DNA of 64,000 nt from Candidatus Zixiibacteriota bacterium (GCA_019038695.1 JAHOYZ010000003.1:1-64000); one strand, 5' to 3'; positions 15,477 to 25,784 are shown, counted from the stretch's first letter. A program made the numbers and translations. The notes: generated from the letters alone by a model not told the origin.

Positions 15477-18116
15477 ATGCAAACCTTCAATATAGATAAC
15501 GCACAGACTCTATATCGTAGTTTCGTCCCCGTACCCGAGAAAGGGATTTTGAGGTCAGTGCTCATTACAATAGCCATACTACTGATTCTTATTGGATCAG
15601 CCGGAGCACGAACGCTGCTTGACCCCACCAGAGACGGAGTCAGCTTTACAAATAGTGTACCAGCTCATTGCCTGGCGGCCCACCGTGTTGGAAAAATCGA
15701 GCTGGCCGTTAGCAACAATGGCACAATAGGAGTTTCCTATCATCCGGGATCGCAATCTGACTGGTTCACGGGACAACCGATTAGCCACTCCTGCCAGTAT
15801 CCGAAAGGTTCCAATATCGTCTACCTGTTTGGCGGAGCATTTTGGATTGGGGCGGTAGTGGGACGCGACACGCTTGTCTCAGTTGGAGCCGATGGTTGGC
15901 AACAGGCCTACGAAATGTATCCCGGCGAAGGTGTGCCTGGCGAAATGATCTATCGGTCGATCCGGGATCCCAACTCGCCATATTATGATGATGCCGTATC
16001 AGAGGAGGATTACATCTCGGTCTACACCGATACGCGAACCGACGGTATTCCCATCGACTACTTTGGTCAACCCCACCAACCTCTCAATATCAAGGTCACA
16101 CAGGCATCCTATGCCTGGTCCTATTCGTACGCCGAGGATTTTGTTCTGTTCGATTACAAGATCAAGAATATCGGCGCCAGAACGCTTCAGGATGTCTACA
16201 TGGGGATATACATGGACTGTATGGTCTGTTATGACTGCTTCGGGACGGGTTCCTTCGTTGATGACCATACCGGCTTTCTGCACACCTACCCCGGAGAATA
16301 CGGCGACTGCATTTTTGAGGATACAGTGTTTGCCGCCTGGATTGCCGATGACGATGGTGACCCTGACCTGGTTCATAGTGACGGTAAAATTCACCCATGT
16401 CCGCATGTTACGGCCACGCGCATTGTACGTACGCCCTCAACGAAACTTAATGTCAGTTATAACTGGTGGATTGGCAATGGCAGCCCGTCACTCGATTTCG
16501 GACCCCGTGAGCGAGATTCTGTTGGCCTAAACAAAGAGTCTTTTCGGGATTTTCGAACCGGTGGGTTAGGCACACCGGAGGGTGATGTCAATAAGTACTA
16601 TGTGCTCAGCAATCAGGAATTTGACTATAACCAGGTTTACACTTCTTCGATTCAGGTCAATGACCCTCTCTGGATTTATCCTAATCAGGACCTTGCCGAA
16701 GATTTCGCTGACGGCTTTGATACACGCTACCTGTTGTCATTCGGCCCGTTCGATATTGCACCGGGGCAGACGCTGCCTATTTCTTTTGCCTATGTTGCCG
16801 GGGAAAACCTTCATATCATTCCCGGTAACAACGAGAACCTACTCACAAACCCGAATGCCTATATGGCCAATCTCGACTTCTCTGATCTGGCCCGAAACGC
16901 CGTCTGGGCTGACTGGATATACGATAATCCCGGCATAGATACCGATGGTGACGGGTATTATGGCGAGGCACATACCTGCTGCATAGAATCCACAATCGTA
17001 GCCATCGATACCGCAAATAACGACACTTCCTGGGCGTATGATCAATGTGATTCCTTTTTCTACGTTGGCGATGGCGTCCCGGATTTCCGGGGAGCCGCAC
17101 CACCGCCCGCGCCAGCTTTTTGGGTAACGCCTGCCGAAGGTTCTATTCGTATCCGCTTCAACGGAACCCGATCGGAGACTGAGGAGGATGTGTTTCTGCA
17201 TCTAACCGATTTTGAAGGCTATCGCTTATACATCGGAAGAGATGAACGTGAGGAGAGCTTCAGTCTGGTAGCATCCTGGGACCGAGATGACTACAACCGT
17301 TATGTGTACAACCAGACGAAGCGGACCTGGATGCTAACGGGAATTCCTCTTACCCTCGCAGAGCTACGTGAATTGTATGGCGACCCTGAACTCATTCCCA
17401 TGAACCACTCGCGCACATCGCCATATTCACCACCCTCCGAACCGACTACTCTAGTATATTTCGAGCCGCAGGATTATAACGCTTCCGAGTTTGGGCTGCC
17501 GGGTTCCATTCGCAAACTCTACCCCGACCAACCCTTCCCCACCTCGACCAATCCCGACTCTGCCCAAGCGGAGGAACTGACTGAGGATGGGTATCTCAAG
17601 TACTACGAATACGAATATGTGATCGACAATCTTCTGCCCACTGTGGCTTACTGGGTGAATGTCACCGCTTTTGATTTCGGTTCGCCGGAATCCGGCCTGA
17701 TATCACTCGAATCGTCGGTTTCCCTCGGCGCTCAAAGCGTGTATCCCCGCCCCCACGGCTATCTGGCGGGGACATCTGATGGCAGCGTCCTGGTCTACCC
17801 CAACCCGTATCGTCTCGATGTCGATTATCGGGAAATGGGATTTGAGGGGCGGATAGACGATCGAGGGGATGATCGCGTACGAGTTATCCACTTTGCCAAT
17901 CTGCCGGCCCGGTGTGTTATTCGTATCTTCACTCTGGACGGTGATCTCATCAAAGAGATAGATCATAATATGGATTCATCCGATCCCAACGCTCCTCATG
18001 ATTCCTGGGACATGATTACCCGTAATGGGCAGATAGTAGTCTCCGGCCTCTATTACTGGACGGTGGAAAGACACAACGGCGAAGTGCAGATAGGTAAACT
18101 TGTTATTATAAGGTAG
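15477..18116 (+). CDS. Large secreted protein with FlgD-like/T9SS-like C-terminal domain
   Basis: Up to 879 residues. A signal segment (VLITIAILLILIGSAGA, about 28-44) follows an unusual 27-residue lead, so the GTG at 15558 may be the real start. The body carries beta-rich regions with repeated Asp/Gly turns (DTDGDGYYGEAHTCC near 490) and a cysteine cluster DCMVCYDCFG near 245. The C-terminus (about 765-879) is a FlgD-like Ig module starting VYPNPYR and ending with GLYYWTVE and GKLVIIR, the form used by type IX-like sorting domains in Fibrobacterota/Zixibacteria-type genomes. Probably surface-attached; function unknown. Confidence 0.75.
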   Translation: MQTFNIDNAQTLYRSFVPVPEKGILRSVLITIAILLILIGSAGARTLLDPTRDGVSFTNSVPAHCLAAHRVGKIELAVSNNGTIGVSYHPGSQSDWFTGQPISHSCQYPKGSNIVYLFGGAFWIGAVVGRDTLVSVGADGWQQAYEMYPGEGVPGEMIYRSIRDPNSPYYDDAVSEEDYISVYTDTRTDGIPIDYFGQPHQPLNIKVTQASYAWSYSYAEDFVLFDYKIKNIGARTLQDVYMGIYMDCMVCYDCFGTGSFVDDHTGFLHTYPGEYGDCIFEDTVFAAWIADDDGDPDLVHSDGKIHPCPHVTATRIVRTPSTKLNVSYNWWIGNGSPSLDFGPRERDSVGLNKESFRDFRTGGLGTPEGDVNKYYVLSNQEFDYNQVYTSSIQVNDPLWIYPNQDLAEDFADGFDTRYLLSFGPFDIAPGQTLPISFAYVAGENLHIIPGNNENLLTNPNAYMANLDFSDLARNAVWADWIYDNPGIDTDGDGYYGEAHTCCIESTIVAIDTANNDTSWAYDQCDSFFYVGDGVPDFRGAAPPPAPAFWVTPAEGSIRIRFNGTRSETEEDVFLHLTDFEGYRLYIGRDEREESFSLVASWDRDDYNRYVYNQTKRTWMLTGIPLTLAELRELYGDPELIPMNHSRTSPYSPPSEPTTLVYFEPQDYNASEFGLPGSIRKLYPDQPFPTSTNPDSAQAEELTEDGYLKYYEYEYVIDNLLPTVAYWVNVTAFDFGSPESGLISLESSVSLGAQSVYPRPHGYLAGTSDGSVLVYPNPYRLDVDYREMGFEGRIDDRGDDRVRVIHFANLPARCVIRIFTLDGDLIKEIDHNMDSSDPNAPHDSWDMITRNGQIVVSGLYYWTVERHNGEVQIGKLVIIR

Positions 18117-18266
18117 AGGCGGCAAACTGTTTCGATTCTCCCCCAGGCTCACTGCTATCCTGAACTTAATGCTTGTACAAAACCATAGTGAAGGTGTATG
18201 TTCAGGAATCTGCAGCGCGGCTGCGAATTAGAATTACAGTTCGGATTAATCAAACCGAGGACAGCA

Positions 18267-19748
18267 ATGACGGAAAACGGTCAGCAAGACGATAAAGACA
18301 TCCTGGAACCAGACAACGCTCTACCGGAGATCACATTCCTCCAACTACCACCGACCTCGCAAGCAGCCTGCACACGTGCCGGATGGGCCGAACTGATGCC
18401 GGTGCAAGCCAGAACAATCCCCTACATCATGGCCCGCCGGGACCTGATGGTTCAGGCGCGAACCGGGAGCGGCAAGACGGGCGCGTTCGTACTCCCAATT
18501 CTGGAGAGAATTGATGCTTCCCTGGCCAGTTGCCAGGCGCTGATCCTGGTCCCAACCCGCGAGCTTGCACGCCAGGTGGCGAACGAAGTGGACATGCTTG
18601 GAAAAGATTCTGGAATCCGCTCAGTTGCGGTCTATGGTGGCGTAGGCTATGGCCCCCAACTTGATGCTTTTGAAAAAGGTGTTCATCTGGTAGTGGGTAC
18701 TCCGGGACGAATCCTGGACCATCTGATACGTCGTAATCTGACCCTCGAAGCCCTGAGTATTCTCGTTTTCGACGAAGCTGACCGCATGCTCTCAATGGGT
18801 TTCTACCCGGATATGAAACAAGTCCAGACGTTCCTTCCGCGATTGAGAATCAATGGTTATATGTTCTCGGCCACATTTCCGCCTCATGTATTGAGACTGG
18901 CCGGACAGTTCCTGAACAAGCCTGAGTTCCTGAGTCTGAGTCGCGATCATGTTCATGTCACCGACACGGAACACTCCTTCTACATTGTTCCGGCTATGGA
19001 GAAAGATCGTTGCCTGGTGCGGATCATTGAAATGGAAAACCCTTCCTCTGCCCTGATTTTCTGCAATACCAAAGCTATGGTTCACTATGTGGCAGTGGTG
19101 CTCAAGCGATTTGGTTACGATGCGGATGAACTGAGTGCCGATCTTACCCAACGGGCACGGGAGAGCGTTCTCGACCGCGTGAAAAAAGGCAAACTACGCT
19201 TCCTGGTAGCTACTGATGTAGCGGCAAGGGGCATTGATATTCAGGAGTTATCGCATGTTTTTCAGTATGAACCGCCAGAAGATCCAGAGGCCTATGTCCA
19301 TCGCGCTGGCCGCACAGGTCGAGCCGGGGCGGCAGGAGCAGCAATATCGCTGGTGGCCGGCATGGAACAGACTGACATCCTGCGCATTGCCAAACGGTTC
19401 GGTATCAGCATGATTGAGCGCCCCATTCCAACCGATGCCGATGTACAAGCGATCGTATCTCAACGCATTATTGCCCTGCTTGAGGCTCGTCTGAGAGATC
19501 GCGACGGACTCAAGCGTGAAAGAATGCAACGCTTTGTTCCCCTGGCTCAATTGCTGGGACAGGGCGAGGATTCCTCACAACTGCTAGCCATGTTGCTTGA
19601 TGATTATTACCAGGACATCCTCCACGCTGAACAGCCTCAGCCAGTAGTACCGGTAACAAAAACGAGTAGTACCCGAGGAAGGCCACCCCGGAGTAGTTCC
19701 AAACGACGTCCCCCTCGCAAAGATTCGCGCCATCGTAGTAAGAGATAG
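18267..19748 (+). CDS. DEAD-box ATP-dependent RNA helicase
   Basis: 493 residues from ATG 18267, preceded by GAGGA five bases upstream; an ATG at 18198 would add 23 residues without a ribosome site. All helicase motifs are present: Q-motif region ending MPVQARTIP, motif I ARTGSGKT, PTRELA, TPGR, DEAD in VFDEADRM, SAT, and HRAGRTGRAG. The C-terminus is a lysine/arginine/serine-rich tail (about 40 residues), typical of helicases that bind RNA nonspecifically. It likely unwinds rRNA or mRNA structures (RhlE/CshA-like role). Monocistronic by context. Confidence 0.93.
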   Translation: MTENGQQDDKDILEPDNALPEITFLQLPPTSQAACTRAGWAELMPVQARTIPYIMARRDLMVQARTGSGKTGAFVLPILERIDASLASCQALILVPTRELARQVANEVDMLGKDSGIRSVAVYGGVGYGPQLDAFEKGVHLVVGTPGRILDHLIRRNLTLEALSILVFDEADRMLSMGFYPDMKQVQTFLPRLRINGYMFSATFPPHVLRLAGQFLNKPEFLSLSRDHVHVTDTEHSFYIVPAMEKDRCLVRIIEMENPSSALIFCNTKAMVHYVAVVLKRFGYDADELSADLTQRARESVLDRVKKGKLRFLVATDVAARGIDIQELSHVFQYEPPEDPEAYVHRAGRTGRAGAAGAAISLVAGMEQTDILRIAKRFGISMIERPIPTDADVQAIVSQRIIALLEARLRDRDGLKRERMQRFVPLAQLLGQGEDSSQLLAMLLDDYYQDILHAEQPQPVVPVTKTSSTRGRPPRSSSKRRPPRKDSRHRSKR

Positions 19749-19781
19749 GTGATTTCTGGAGAAGCATTTATCGGTTGTCAC

Positions 19782-21308
19782 TTAAGATGCCTGTCGTACT
19801 CTGTTGTGAATAAGGTTGCTGACAATCCGGCCTAAATCGACAGCAGACTCTGAAGTCTCGATAGATGAAGCTGTGCTCTCATCGAAATGCCACTCTACTG
19901 TAGTAAGGCCCTGTACCGACTCAACATAGACATTTGCGTACAACGCTGCCGGATTGTACATAATCTTCACCTGGGACAATTGTATGTCGTATTCGATCAA
20001 ACGAGTGAGAATACTGATCAGGCTCTTATCAGAGGTCGCAACGATAGAAACCTCCAGACAAATCAGTTCATATGGGTAGATTTCATAAGCAAGAACTCTT
20101 TCAAGGAGAGATTGCAACACATCGGTTCGACTATCCCCCAGAAATGACCGAGCCAGTGGTTTTGTGTAGGTGTCGTCGGTTGGTGAAATATGAGCCATGT
20201 ACGAAAACTGACCCGGAAGCGAAATCGTAATTGCTGTACACGTCGATACGCCAACTGTAGAGATAGTTCCTTCGGCGCGGATGGAACCATACTCGTTCAT
20301 ATCGACCTTAACATCACTCCTGGGAACATATCTCCTCACGCTGCTGACATGTGGCTCATGTTTCAAGTAGGCTTTGATCTTCGGGCTAAGATCCTCTAGC
20401 TGTCTGCGGAAATGGGCGGTAATAACCTCCCCCTCATCAACCTCGGCTACAATGATCCAGGGGACACCAAGAAAACTAAACTGTTCGTGAACGCTGTATA
20501 CGGGTCGACTCCTGTAGTCCATTATGAGCTTGTTGCCCCTACCACGGTTACGTGCGTTCTGGGTAGCTTCCGTGTCAAGATGAAGTTCCATCATCGTTCT
20601 CTCCTTGATGAAGCGAGAATCGGTCAGCATGATATCATGGCTGTTGACCAGGTAGACTTCTCCAGTCCGACCCATTCCAGCCCGATCCATCAGGATCGAG
20701 TTGATTCGATTGATAGCATGCTGAAAGACAATCCAGCCGGACACAACTCCATTCTCCTCAACTGCAACTATGTGAAATGCTGCCGGTTCTTTGGAAGGCC
20801 TATATTTCTCGAAGTCCACAAAAGTCGTGCGCAGGCCAGACCGCAAACTCTCAGACAGAAGGGTAGCCTGCCCATCCTCTCCAAGCCGGGTGTGAAAATC
20901 AGATTCTTGTCGAATGCTATGAAAAACGTACCCAGTGGAATCTACGAAGAGCATATCATAAAAATCGCCATAGACCGTAACGAATCGCATATCAAGATGG
21001 AGTACAAGCTCTGCAGAATAGGACGGATCGGCAAACTGATGAGACGGATTCAGCATAATGCGGAACGTATTTTGTATAACAGTATCTACAAGGGCCGACT
21101 CTGCAATCTGGTGCAGTTCAGACATATGATCCATGATCATAGCACGCCTTTCATCCAGAACCTGTCGCAGAAATCCAAATGTGGCCTGCTGGATGTCCTC
21201 AGCCTCGCTCCTGTCACACCCCTGACCAAACAGCAACACTACTGCGGCCACACATAACAGCAGCTTCAGCCACACGGGAATCAGTCTTGTGTGTGGTCTC
21301 TTTCGCAT
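19782..21308 (-). CDS. Cache-domain lipoprotein without a signalling domain
   Basis: 508 residues. The signal ends in a lipobox LFGQGC (Cys about 29), so it is probably lipid-anchored. Residues about 45-275 look like a double Cache sensor: FVTVYGDFYDMLFVDSTGYVFHSI, RTGEVYLVNSHDIMLTDSRF and GVPWIIVAEVD are typical strands. Chemoreceptors and kinases usually continue into membrane and cytoplasmic domains; here a beta-rich extracytoplasmic region of unknown type follows. It may bind a ligand and pass it or the signal to a partner. It is 53 bases downstream of another lipoprotein gene. Confidence 0.7.
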   Translation of the reverse strand: MRKRPHTRLIPVWLKLLLCVAAVVLLFGQGCDRSEAEDIQQATFGFLRQVLDERRAMIMDHMSELHQIAESALVDTVIQNTFRIMLNPSHQFADPSYSAELVLHLDMRFVTVYGDFYDMLFVDSTGYVFHSIRQESDFHTRLGEDGQATLLSESLRSGLRTTFVDFEKYRPSKEPAAFHIVAVEENGVVSGWIVFQHAINRINSILMDRAGMGRTGEVYLVNSHDIMLTDSRFIKERTMMELHLDTEATQNARNRGRGNKLIMDYRSRPVYSVHEQFSFLGVPWIIVAEVDEGEVITAHFRRQLEDLSPKIKAYLKHEPHVSSVRRYVPRSDVKVDMNEYGSIRAEGTISTVGVSTCTAITISLPGQFSYMAHISPTDDTYTKPLARSFLGDSRTDVLQSLLERVLAYEIYPYELICLEVSIVATSDKSLISILTRLIEYDIQLSQVKIMYNPAALYANVYVESVQGLTTVEWHFDESTASSIETSESAVDLGRIVSNLIHNRVRQAS

Positions 21309-21361
21309 ACCACTATTATCGTCGCATTTGTTTATGCCTTGAGAAGAATCACATAGCGGTC

Positions 21362-22114
21362 TTAGTAGACGCTATCATATCCCTTCAGGTGTGAACCTGA
21401 TTCATAGACATCGTTGACAACGGCAGCAGGAGTAGCAACTCGACGATACTCAGTTGTAATTGATGCCGCCAACAACGGTGCTCCGGGAAACAAACTGGCA
21501 ACTCGCTGCAATCCCTCATGGTGGAGAGAATAATGGCGATCTCTGGCATCATACTCCAGCCACTCCATAATTTCATCACACAATTCAGGGAAGTACTCTT
21601 CCAAACCCCTAACGAGAGTAGTAATGATGAACCTGAAAAACGAATTGGTGCGAAGAAACTCCTCCCCTATGTGCAACAATCCATTGAGAATCTCGAATGC
21701 ACGCTCAGATGTAGTCCTGTCAATAATGGGAGATGGAAAAGGCAGAGTGGATATTTCATCTCTCCCATCAGCAGTATCATTGTGCAACTCCGGGGCCGGT
21801 GACTGCAGGTCAGAATTCCCGGTCACAATATCGGTGTTGCCGGGTGAAAGAGACTCAACAACAATTCTCTGTGGAGTTGGCTGAGAATGCGCAACATCCA
21901 ACATTCCTGGCTCAACAGGACGTTCTCCCTGATAATTCCGTTCTTCAAGCTGGGAGCATGTGAAGCGGTACCTACCGGAGAAATTAGTCCCACAACCCTG
22001 AACGCAAATGAGGACCATAAGCACGGAAACCAACACAGACAATGCTTCTGCCGTCCCAAAGCCAACTGATCGAGTGGGGCGAGTTGAATTATGTATAAAT
22101 CTATGTCTACTCAT
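21362..22114 (-). CDS. Lipoprotein of unknown family
   Basis: 250 residues with an N-terminal hydrophobic signal and lipobox CVQGC near residue 41. The mature part begins with a disordered Ser/Thr/Pro region, then a helical segment (TSERAFEILNGLLHIGEEFLR to IITTLVRGLEEYFPELCDEI) with no recognisable domain. It probably forms an operon with the Cache lipoprotein that follows. Confidence 0.55.
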   Translation of the reverse strand: MSRHRFIHNSTRPTRSVGFGTAEALSVLVSVLMVLICVQGCGTNFSGRYRFTCSQLEERNYQGERPVEPGMLDVAHSQPTPQRIVVESLSPGNTDIVTGNSDLQSPAPELHNDTADGRDEISTLPFPSPIIDRTTSERAFEILNGLLHIGEEFLRTNSFFRFIITTLVRGLEEYFPELCDEIMEWLEYDARDRHYSLHHEGLQRVASLFPGAPLLAASITTEYRRVATPAAVVNDVYESGSHLKGYDSVY

Positions 22115-22424
22115 AACGTACGATACCGAATGTGTTTGTGCCTGTCTCAGTTATACCTACGGAGTAACCGATAGCCTGTAAACAATATCACAATTCCCAG
22201 GCATTCCACCGAGGACAATGCCGCAACATGATGATAGTCTCGATTGATGTGCGTTCGTCTATGACATACAGCGTCCATTTCCCAAGTTAAGACGATTGAG
22301 GTTTAGCGCAAGGAAAATTATTCAGGTTACAGGATTCACCTGTTGACGAAACCAAACCCGTCTTCAATCGTATCTTTGGTTACACAAGAGACTCTGAATA
22401 AGCCTTGTGGATGTGACTATAAGT
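22115..22424. other. Divergent intergenic region
   Basis: About 310 bases between the lipoprotein gene (leftward) and the metalloprotease gene (rightward). It must contain both promoters, but I find no convincing -35/-10 pair and no hairpin with a T-tract. Confidence 0.4.
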
Positions 22425-23219
22425 ATGAAAAAGACTATTCTTCACAAAATCGGCCGTTGGTCCCTATGGTTAGTGCTGGCACTATTCTTCTTGTTTTGTC
22501 TGCAGGTAACCGTGCTGGCCTTTCCGCAATTGATTGCTACCAACAGTGTCCAGTCGGGAACGATTACATTGTATTACGATGGGATTCACGACACAACAAT
22601 TGAACTTTTAGCGGAGGAGGTTGAGCAACGCTTGCGGGCGAGTGGGTATTACGATCCGAATCGTTCTGACCGCGTGTACTACATTCGCAACCAAACCGCC
22701 TACAACGTTCTGGCTCGATTGGCATTGGTAACTCCTCTGGCCCAGGGATTCAACCTGTCGGTATTGGGCAATTCATTCGTTTGCGAAACCCGAGTCAGCG
22801 CTTTGGCAAGCCGATCAGGAGGACTTCCAAAGTTCAGCATCTTTGAAGGGGATCCAGCCCACACCATGGCCCACGAGGTCGGTCACCAATACATGATAGA
22901 CCGGATTGGCAGAAGTATGTGGAGGCGATTGCCTCATTGGAAACAGGAGGGCTTCCCCGAATACGTCGCCAATATCGGCAATATCCGCAAAGACAGCCTG
23001 GCCACTCTACCTCACCGAATCGCAGTCCTGAACGACAATCACCCCTGGGGCGGCGAGTATGGTTGGGATCGCGTTCATTACGAAGCGGGGCTTCTGGTAG
23101 AGTTCCTTCTCGACATCAGACATTACTCGATTGAGGATATCGTTGCCGACAGTGTGACACTGTGGGAGACGCACGATGCGATGCTGGAGTGGAGTCACAC
23201 TTTACACCAGGGAACTTGA
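22425..23219 (+). CDS. Membrane-anchored gluzincin-type metalloprotease
   Basis: 264 residues from ATG 22425. One N-terminal membrane anchor (WSLWLVLALFFLFCLQVTVLA) is followed by an extracytoplasmic domain. The zinc site is intact: HEVGH at 150-154 with the downstream glutamate E175 in HWKQEGFPEYVA, the pattern of peptidase MA-like gluzincins. It ends 64 bases before the M50/HlyD exporter on the same strand, so it could be part of the same operon and trim the exported peptide; that role is inference. Confidence 0.75.
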   Translation: MKKTILHKIGRWSLWLVLALFFLFCLQVTVLAFPQLIATNSVQSGTITLYYDGIHDTTIELLAEEVEQRLRASGYYDPNRSDRVYYIRNQTAYNVLARLALVTPLAQGFNLSVLGNSFVCETRVSALASRSGGLPKFSIFEGDPAHTMAHEVGHQYMIDRIGRSMWRRLPHWKQEGFPEYVANIGNIRKDSLATLPHRIAVLNDNHPWGGEYGWDRVHYEAGLLVEFLLDIRHYSIEDIVADSVTLWETHDAMLEWSHTLHQGT

Positions 23220-23283
23220 ACCGCCTAACGGAGCCCCCTCACTGCAACCTTGCCACGCCCTTGTGTCCACCATAAATTGAGGT

Positions 23284-25593
23284 GTGACACGTCCAGCAAA
23301 AATTCGATCTGATCTGATTGCGGTACCTGCTGAAATCGATGGTGCTGTTGTATACAACATCAAGGATCCGATTACCGGCAGCTACTTTCGTCTTCGTCAG
23401 CCTGAGTACTGGTTGATCAACCAGTTGGATGGAGCGACCGCCTACACAGATATTGCCCGTAAATTCAATGACAAATTCGGAGCCAACCTCACGGCCGACG
23501 CTGTCGGTCAATTCGTTCAGGTACTGGGGAAATTGTTTTTCCTTGATGACGGCCGTGCCGAACAGGCCGTTTCGCGAGTCAGTTATGACGCCGCTCGAGG
23601 GGAAGGAAAATTGTCCCGGTTTCTCTTCATTAAGATTAAGGCTTTCAATCCCGGCCGTTTTCTCGATGGACTTACCAGGTTATACAGCCCCTTTCATAAT
23701 CGATTCGGAGCTGCCCTGGCGGCTGTTATTCTCACCCTCGGACTGGGTTTGCTGCTGGCCAACTCAGTCTATTTCTATATCGATCTGGGCGAAATATTCA
23801 ATGTCAGTTCACTGGCGATGGTGATCCTGGGACTATTTGTAATTGTCTCAATTCATGAGTTTGCTCACGCTGTGATCTGTAGATATTTCGGAGGAGAGGT
23901 ACGTGAAATAGGATTCCTGTTACTGTACTTCCAGCCTTGTTTCTACTCGGACCTGTCTGACGCCTGGCTCTTCCCCAATAGATCTCATCGCCTCGCGGTC
24001 ACCTGGGCCGGGCCAGCTATGCAATTACTGTTGCTGGCCCTGGCAGTTATCTTCTGGCGCATTACCGTGCCTGGCAGCTTTCCTAACGAAGTGGCCCGCC
24101 TTGTTGCCGTTGTATGCTGGGTTACGATGCTGTTCAATTTCAACCCGCTTATCAAACTCGACGGCTATTACCTCCTGTCGGATTGGGTCGATATCCCCAA
24201 TCTCCGCCGAAAATCGTTCGCCTATCTGGGCAATGTTGGAAAACGTGTAATCCTCGGCTGGCCAATCCCGACTCTTGAGACTACCGCTCGCCAGAGACGA
24301 ATCTATCTGAACTATGCAATACTGGCGGTGGCTTACTCGACTTTCCTGCTCTTGTACCTGCTGGTCATTGTCGCCCAGTTCTTACTTGCCAAATTGGGAG
24401 GTTGGGGATTACTTGTCTTGGCCGTAGTCCTCGTGAGCGTGATGAGATCGGGACTGGTTGCACTGTTCTATGGAACCATTAAACACCTTGGCTACATGAA
24501 GCAAACGTTCAAAAACCGTCTTCGTCTCCTGGTCTGGTTACTGGCCCTGGCCAGTCTGGGCTATGGTCTGTTTGGTATCTCATTTCCTCATCGGGTATCT
24601 GGTGAAATCTCAATTCAACCGATCAAGGAATTCACGCTTCTGCTAAACGAGTTCGGACTATTGGAAAGTCGCAGTCAGCATCGTGGAATCAATCCCGAAA
24701 CTAAGACCGGCTACCTGCAGATGACTTCCAACGAGATGGCCACCCTTGACCTGATACCTCTCGTGAAGGACGGTGAGATCGTCGAATCAAGTGATGCTCT
24801 GGCCATTCTTGTTTCCAATCAAGTGACAAAAGAGATCATTGGAAACATTGCCGAGTTAGACAAATTCAAAAGCCAACTTGCCCTGCTCCAATCCCCACCC
24901 AAACAGGAAGAGATTGACGAAGCCCAGACTCAGGTGGAAGCAGCCCGAGTTGGTATGGAACGTCTCACCCGGAATCTCGCACGAACCACCGATCTGGTGG
25001 AAAAGAACCTGGCCACCAGAGAGGATTATGAGACGGCGGTATCGGAAGTGGATATCGCCCTGGCAGAGTTGGCCAACCGTAAGGCACGACTGCAATTGTT
25101 GACTTCGCCGCCCAAGCGTGAAGAAGAAGCCGTCATCCAGGCCGAAATTGACAAGCAAGAAGCGAAAGTGAAATTCCTCAGGGAGCAGGAAGAAGCTCAA
25201 TCTATCATGGCGCCGTTCGCCGGTGAAGTTGTCGTCGGTACTGGAGGAGATTGTATCCTGACAGTGCTCAATTCGAAACAGGTGATTGTACAGTTGCCGG
25301 TATCGGATTTCGACCTCAACCTCATTGAAACCGGTCAGAGCGTCGAGTTAAAAATGCGTACCTATCCCGATCGAACTTATGACGGCACCGTTGTACACAT
25401 TCCCCGCACAGCAAACCTTCACAACCAACAAGCCTGGTTCCCTGTCTCCATAGAAGTCGCCAACGAAGACGGTTCACTTCAGAAAGGAATGACCGGGTTC
25501 GCCAAAATCGGAATCGCACAGCGTTCGGTGGCTGAGTTGACTTCTCGCAAGATCAAATCGTTCGTTCGCGTCGAGTTTTGGTCTTGGTGGTAA
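23284..25593 (+). CDS. PqqD-like + M50 protease + HlyD adaptor fusion (peptide maturation/export)
   Basis: 769 residues, three modules. Residues 1-90 look like a PqqD/RRE-type winged helix (DPITGSYFRLRQPEYWLINQ, then an LFFLDDG end), the kind of domain that grips leader peptides in RiPP systems. Residues about 140-435 are polytopic and carry the site-2-protease signature HEFAH (191-195) and NPLIKLDGYYLLSDW (287-301), with D293 as third zinc ligand. Residues 440-769 are an HlyD-type adaptor: coiled coil (about 520-650) and a lipoyl half-motif SIMAPFAGEVVVGTGG. GTG start with GAGG very close, so translation initiation is unusual. The peptide gene at 25799 follows. Confidence 0.85.
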   Translation: MTRPAKIRSDLIAVPAEIDGAVVYNIKDPITGSYFRLRQPEYWLINQLDGATAYTDIARKFNDKFGANLTADAVGQFVQVLGKLFFLDDGRAEQAVSRVSYDAARGEGKLSRFLFIKIKAFNPGRFLDGLTRLYSPFHNRFGAALAAVILTLGLGLLLANSVYFYIDLGEIFNVSSLAMVILGLFVIVSIHEFAHAVICRYFGGEVREIGFLLLYFQPCFYSDLSDAWLFPNRSHRLAVTWAGPAMQLLLLALAVIFWRITVPGSFPNEVARLVAVVCWVTMLFNFNPLIKLDGYYLLSDWVDIPNLRRKSFAYLGNVGKRVILGWPIPTLETTARQRRIYLNYAILAVAYSTFLLLYLLVIVAQFLLAKLGGWGLLVLAVVLVSVMRSGLVALFYGTIKHLGYMKQTFKNRLRLLVWLLALASLGYGLFGISFPHRVSGEISIQPIKEFTLLLNEFGLLESRSQHRGINPETKTGYLQMTSNEMATLDLIPLVKDGEIVESSDALAILVSNQVTKEIIGNIAELDKFKSQLALLQSPPKQEEIDEAQTQVEAARVGMERLTRNLARTTDLVEKNLATREDYETAVSEVDIALAELANRKARLQLLTSPPKREEEAVIQAEIDKQEAKVKFLREQEEAQSIMAPFAGEVVVGTGGDCILTVLNSKQVIVQLPVSDFDLNLIETGQSVELKMRTYPDRTYDGTVVHIPRTANLHNQQAWFPVSIEVANEDGSLQKGMTGFAKIGIAQRSVAELTSRKIKSFVRVEFWSWW

Positions 25594-25691
25594 CATCTTC
25601 CGTATTCTGGAAATGTTTTCCGTTTTTTCTACGTTCGCACTGTGCATTTTCTGCGTAACGAATCGAATATGACCATGTCTTCACATTCCGC

Positions 25692-25719
25692 TTGACAGAA
25701 TTTCATCCCCCGTTATACT
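25692..25719 (+). promoter_or_regulatory. Strong sigma-70-type promoter of the peptide gene
   Basis: Perfect -35 TTGACA (25692-25697), 16-base spacer and -10 TATACT (25714-25719). Transcription should start near 25726, giving a 5' leader of about 73 bases. It separates the peptide gene from the exporter gene upstream, so peptide mRNA can be made in large excess. Confidence 0.75.
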
Positions 25720-25784
25720 GAGTCAGTGAGACCAAAGGAAAATGGTTCTCGATGGATCGGGGACCTGTTTTGTACTTGTGTCTT

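Noticed and set aside
20412-21257. 281-codon open frame on the plus strand opposite the Cache lipoprotein gene
   Set aside because: It is antisense to a protein with clear signal peptide and Cache motifs, has no ribosome site, and its translation shows no domain.
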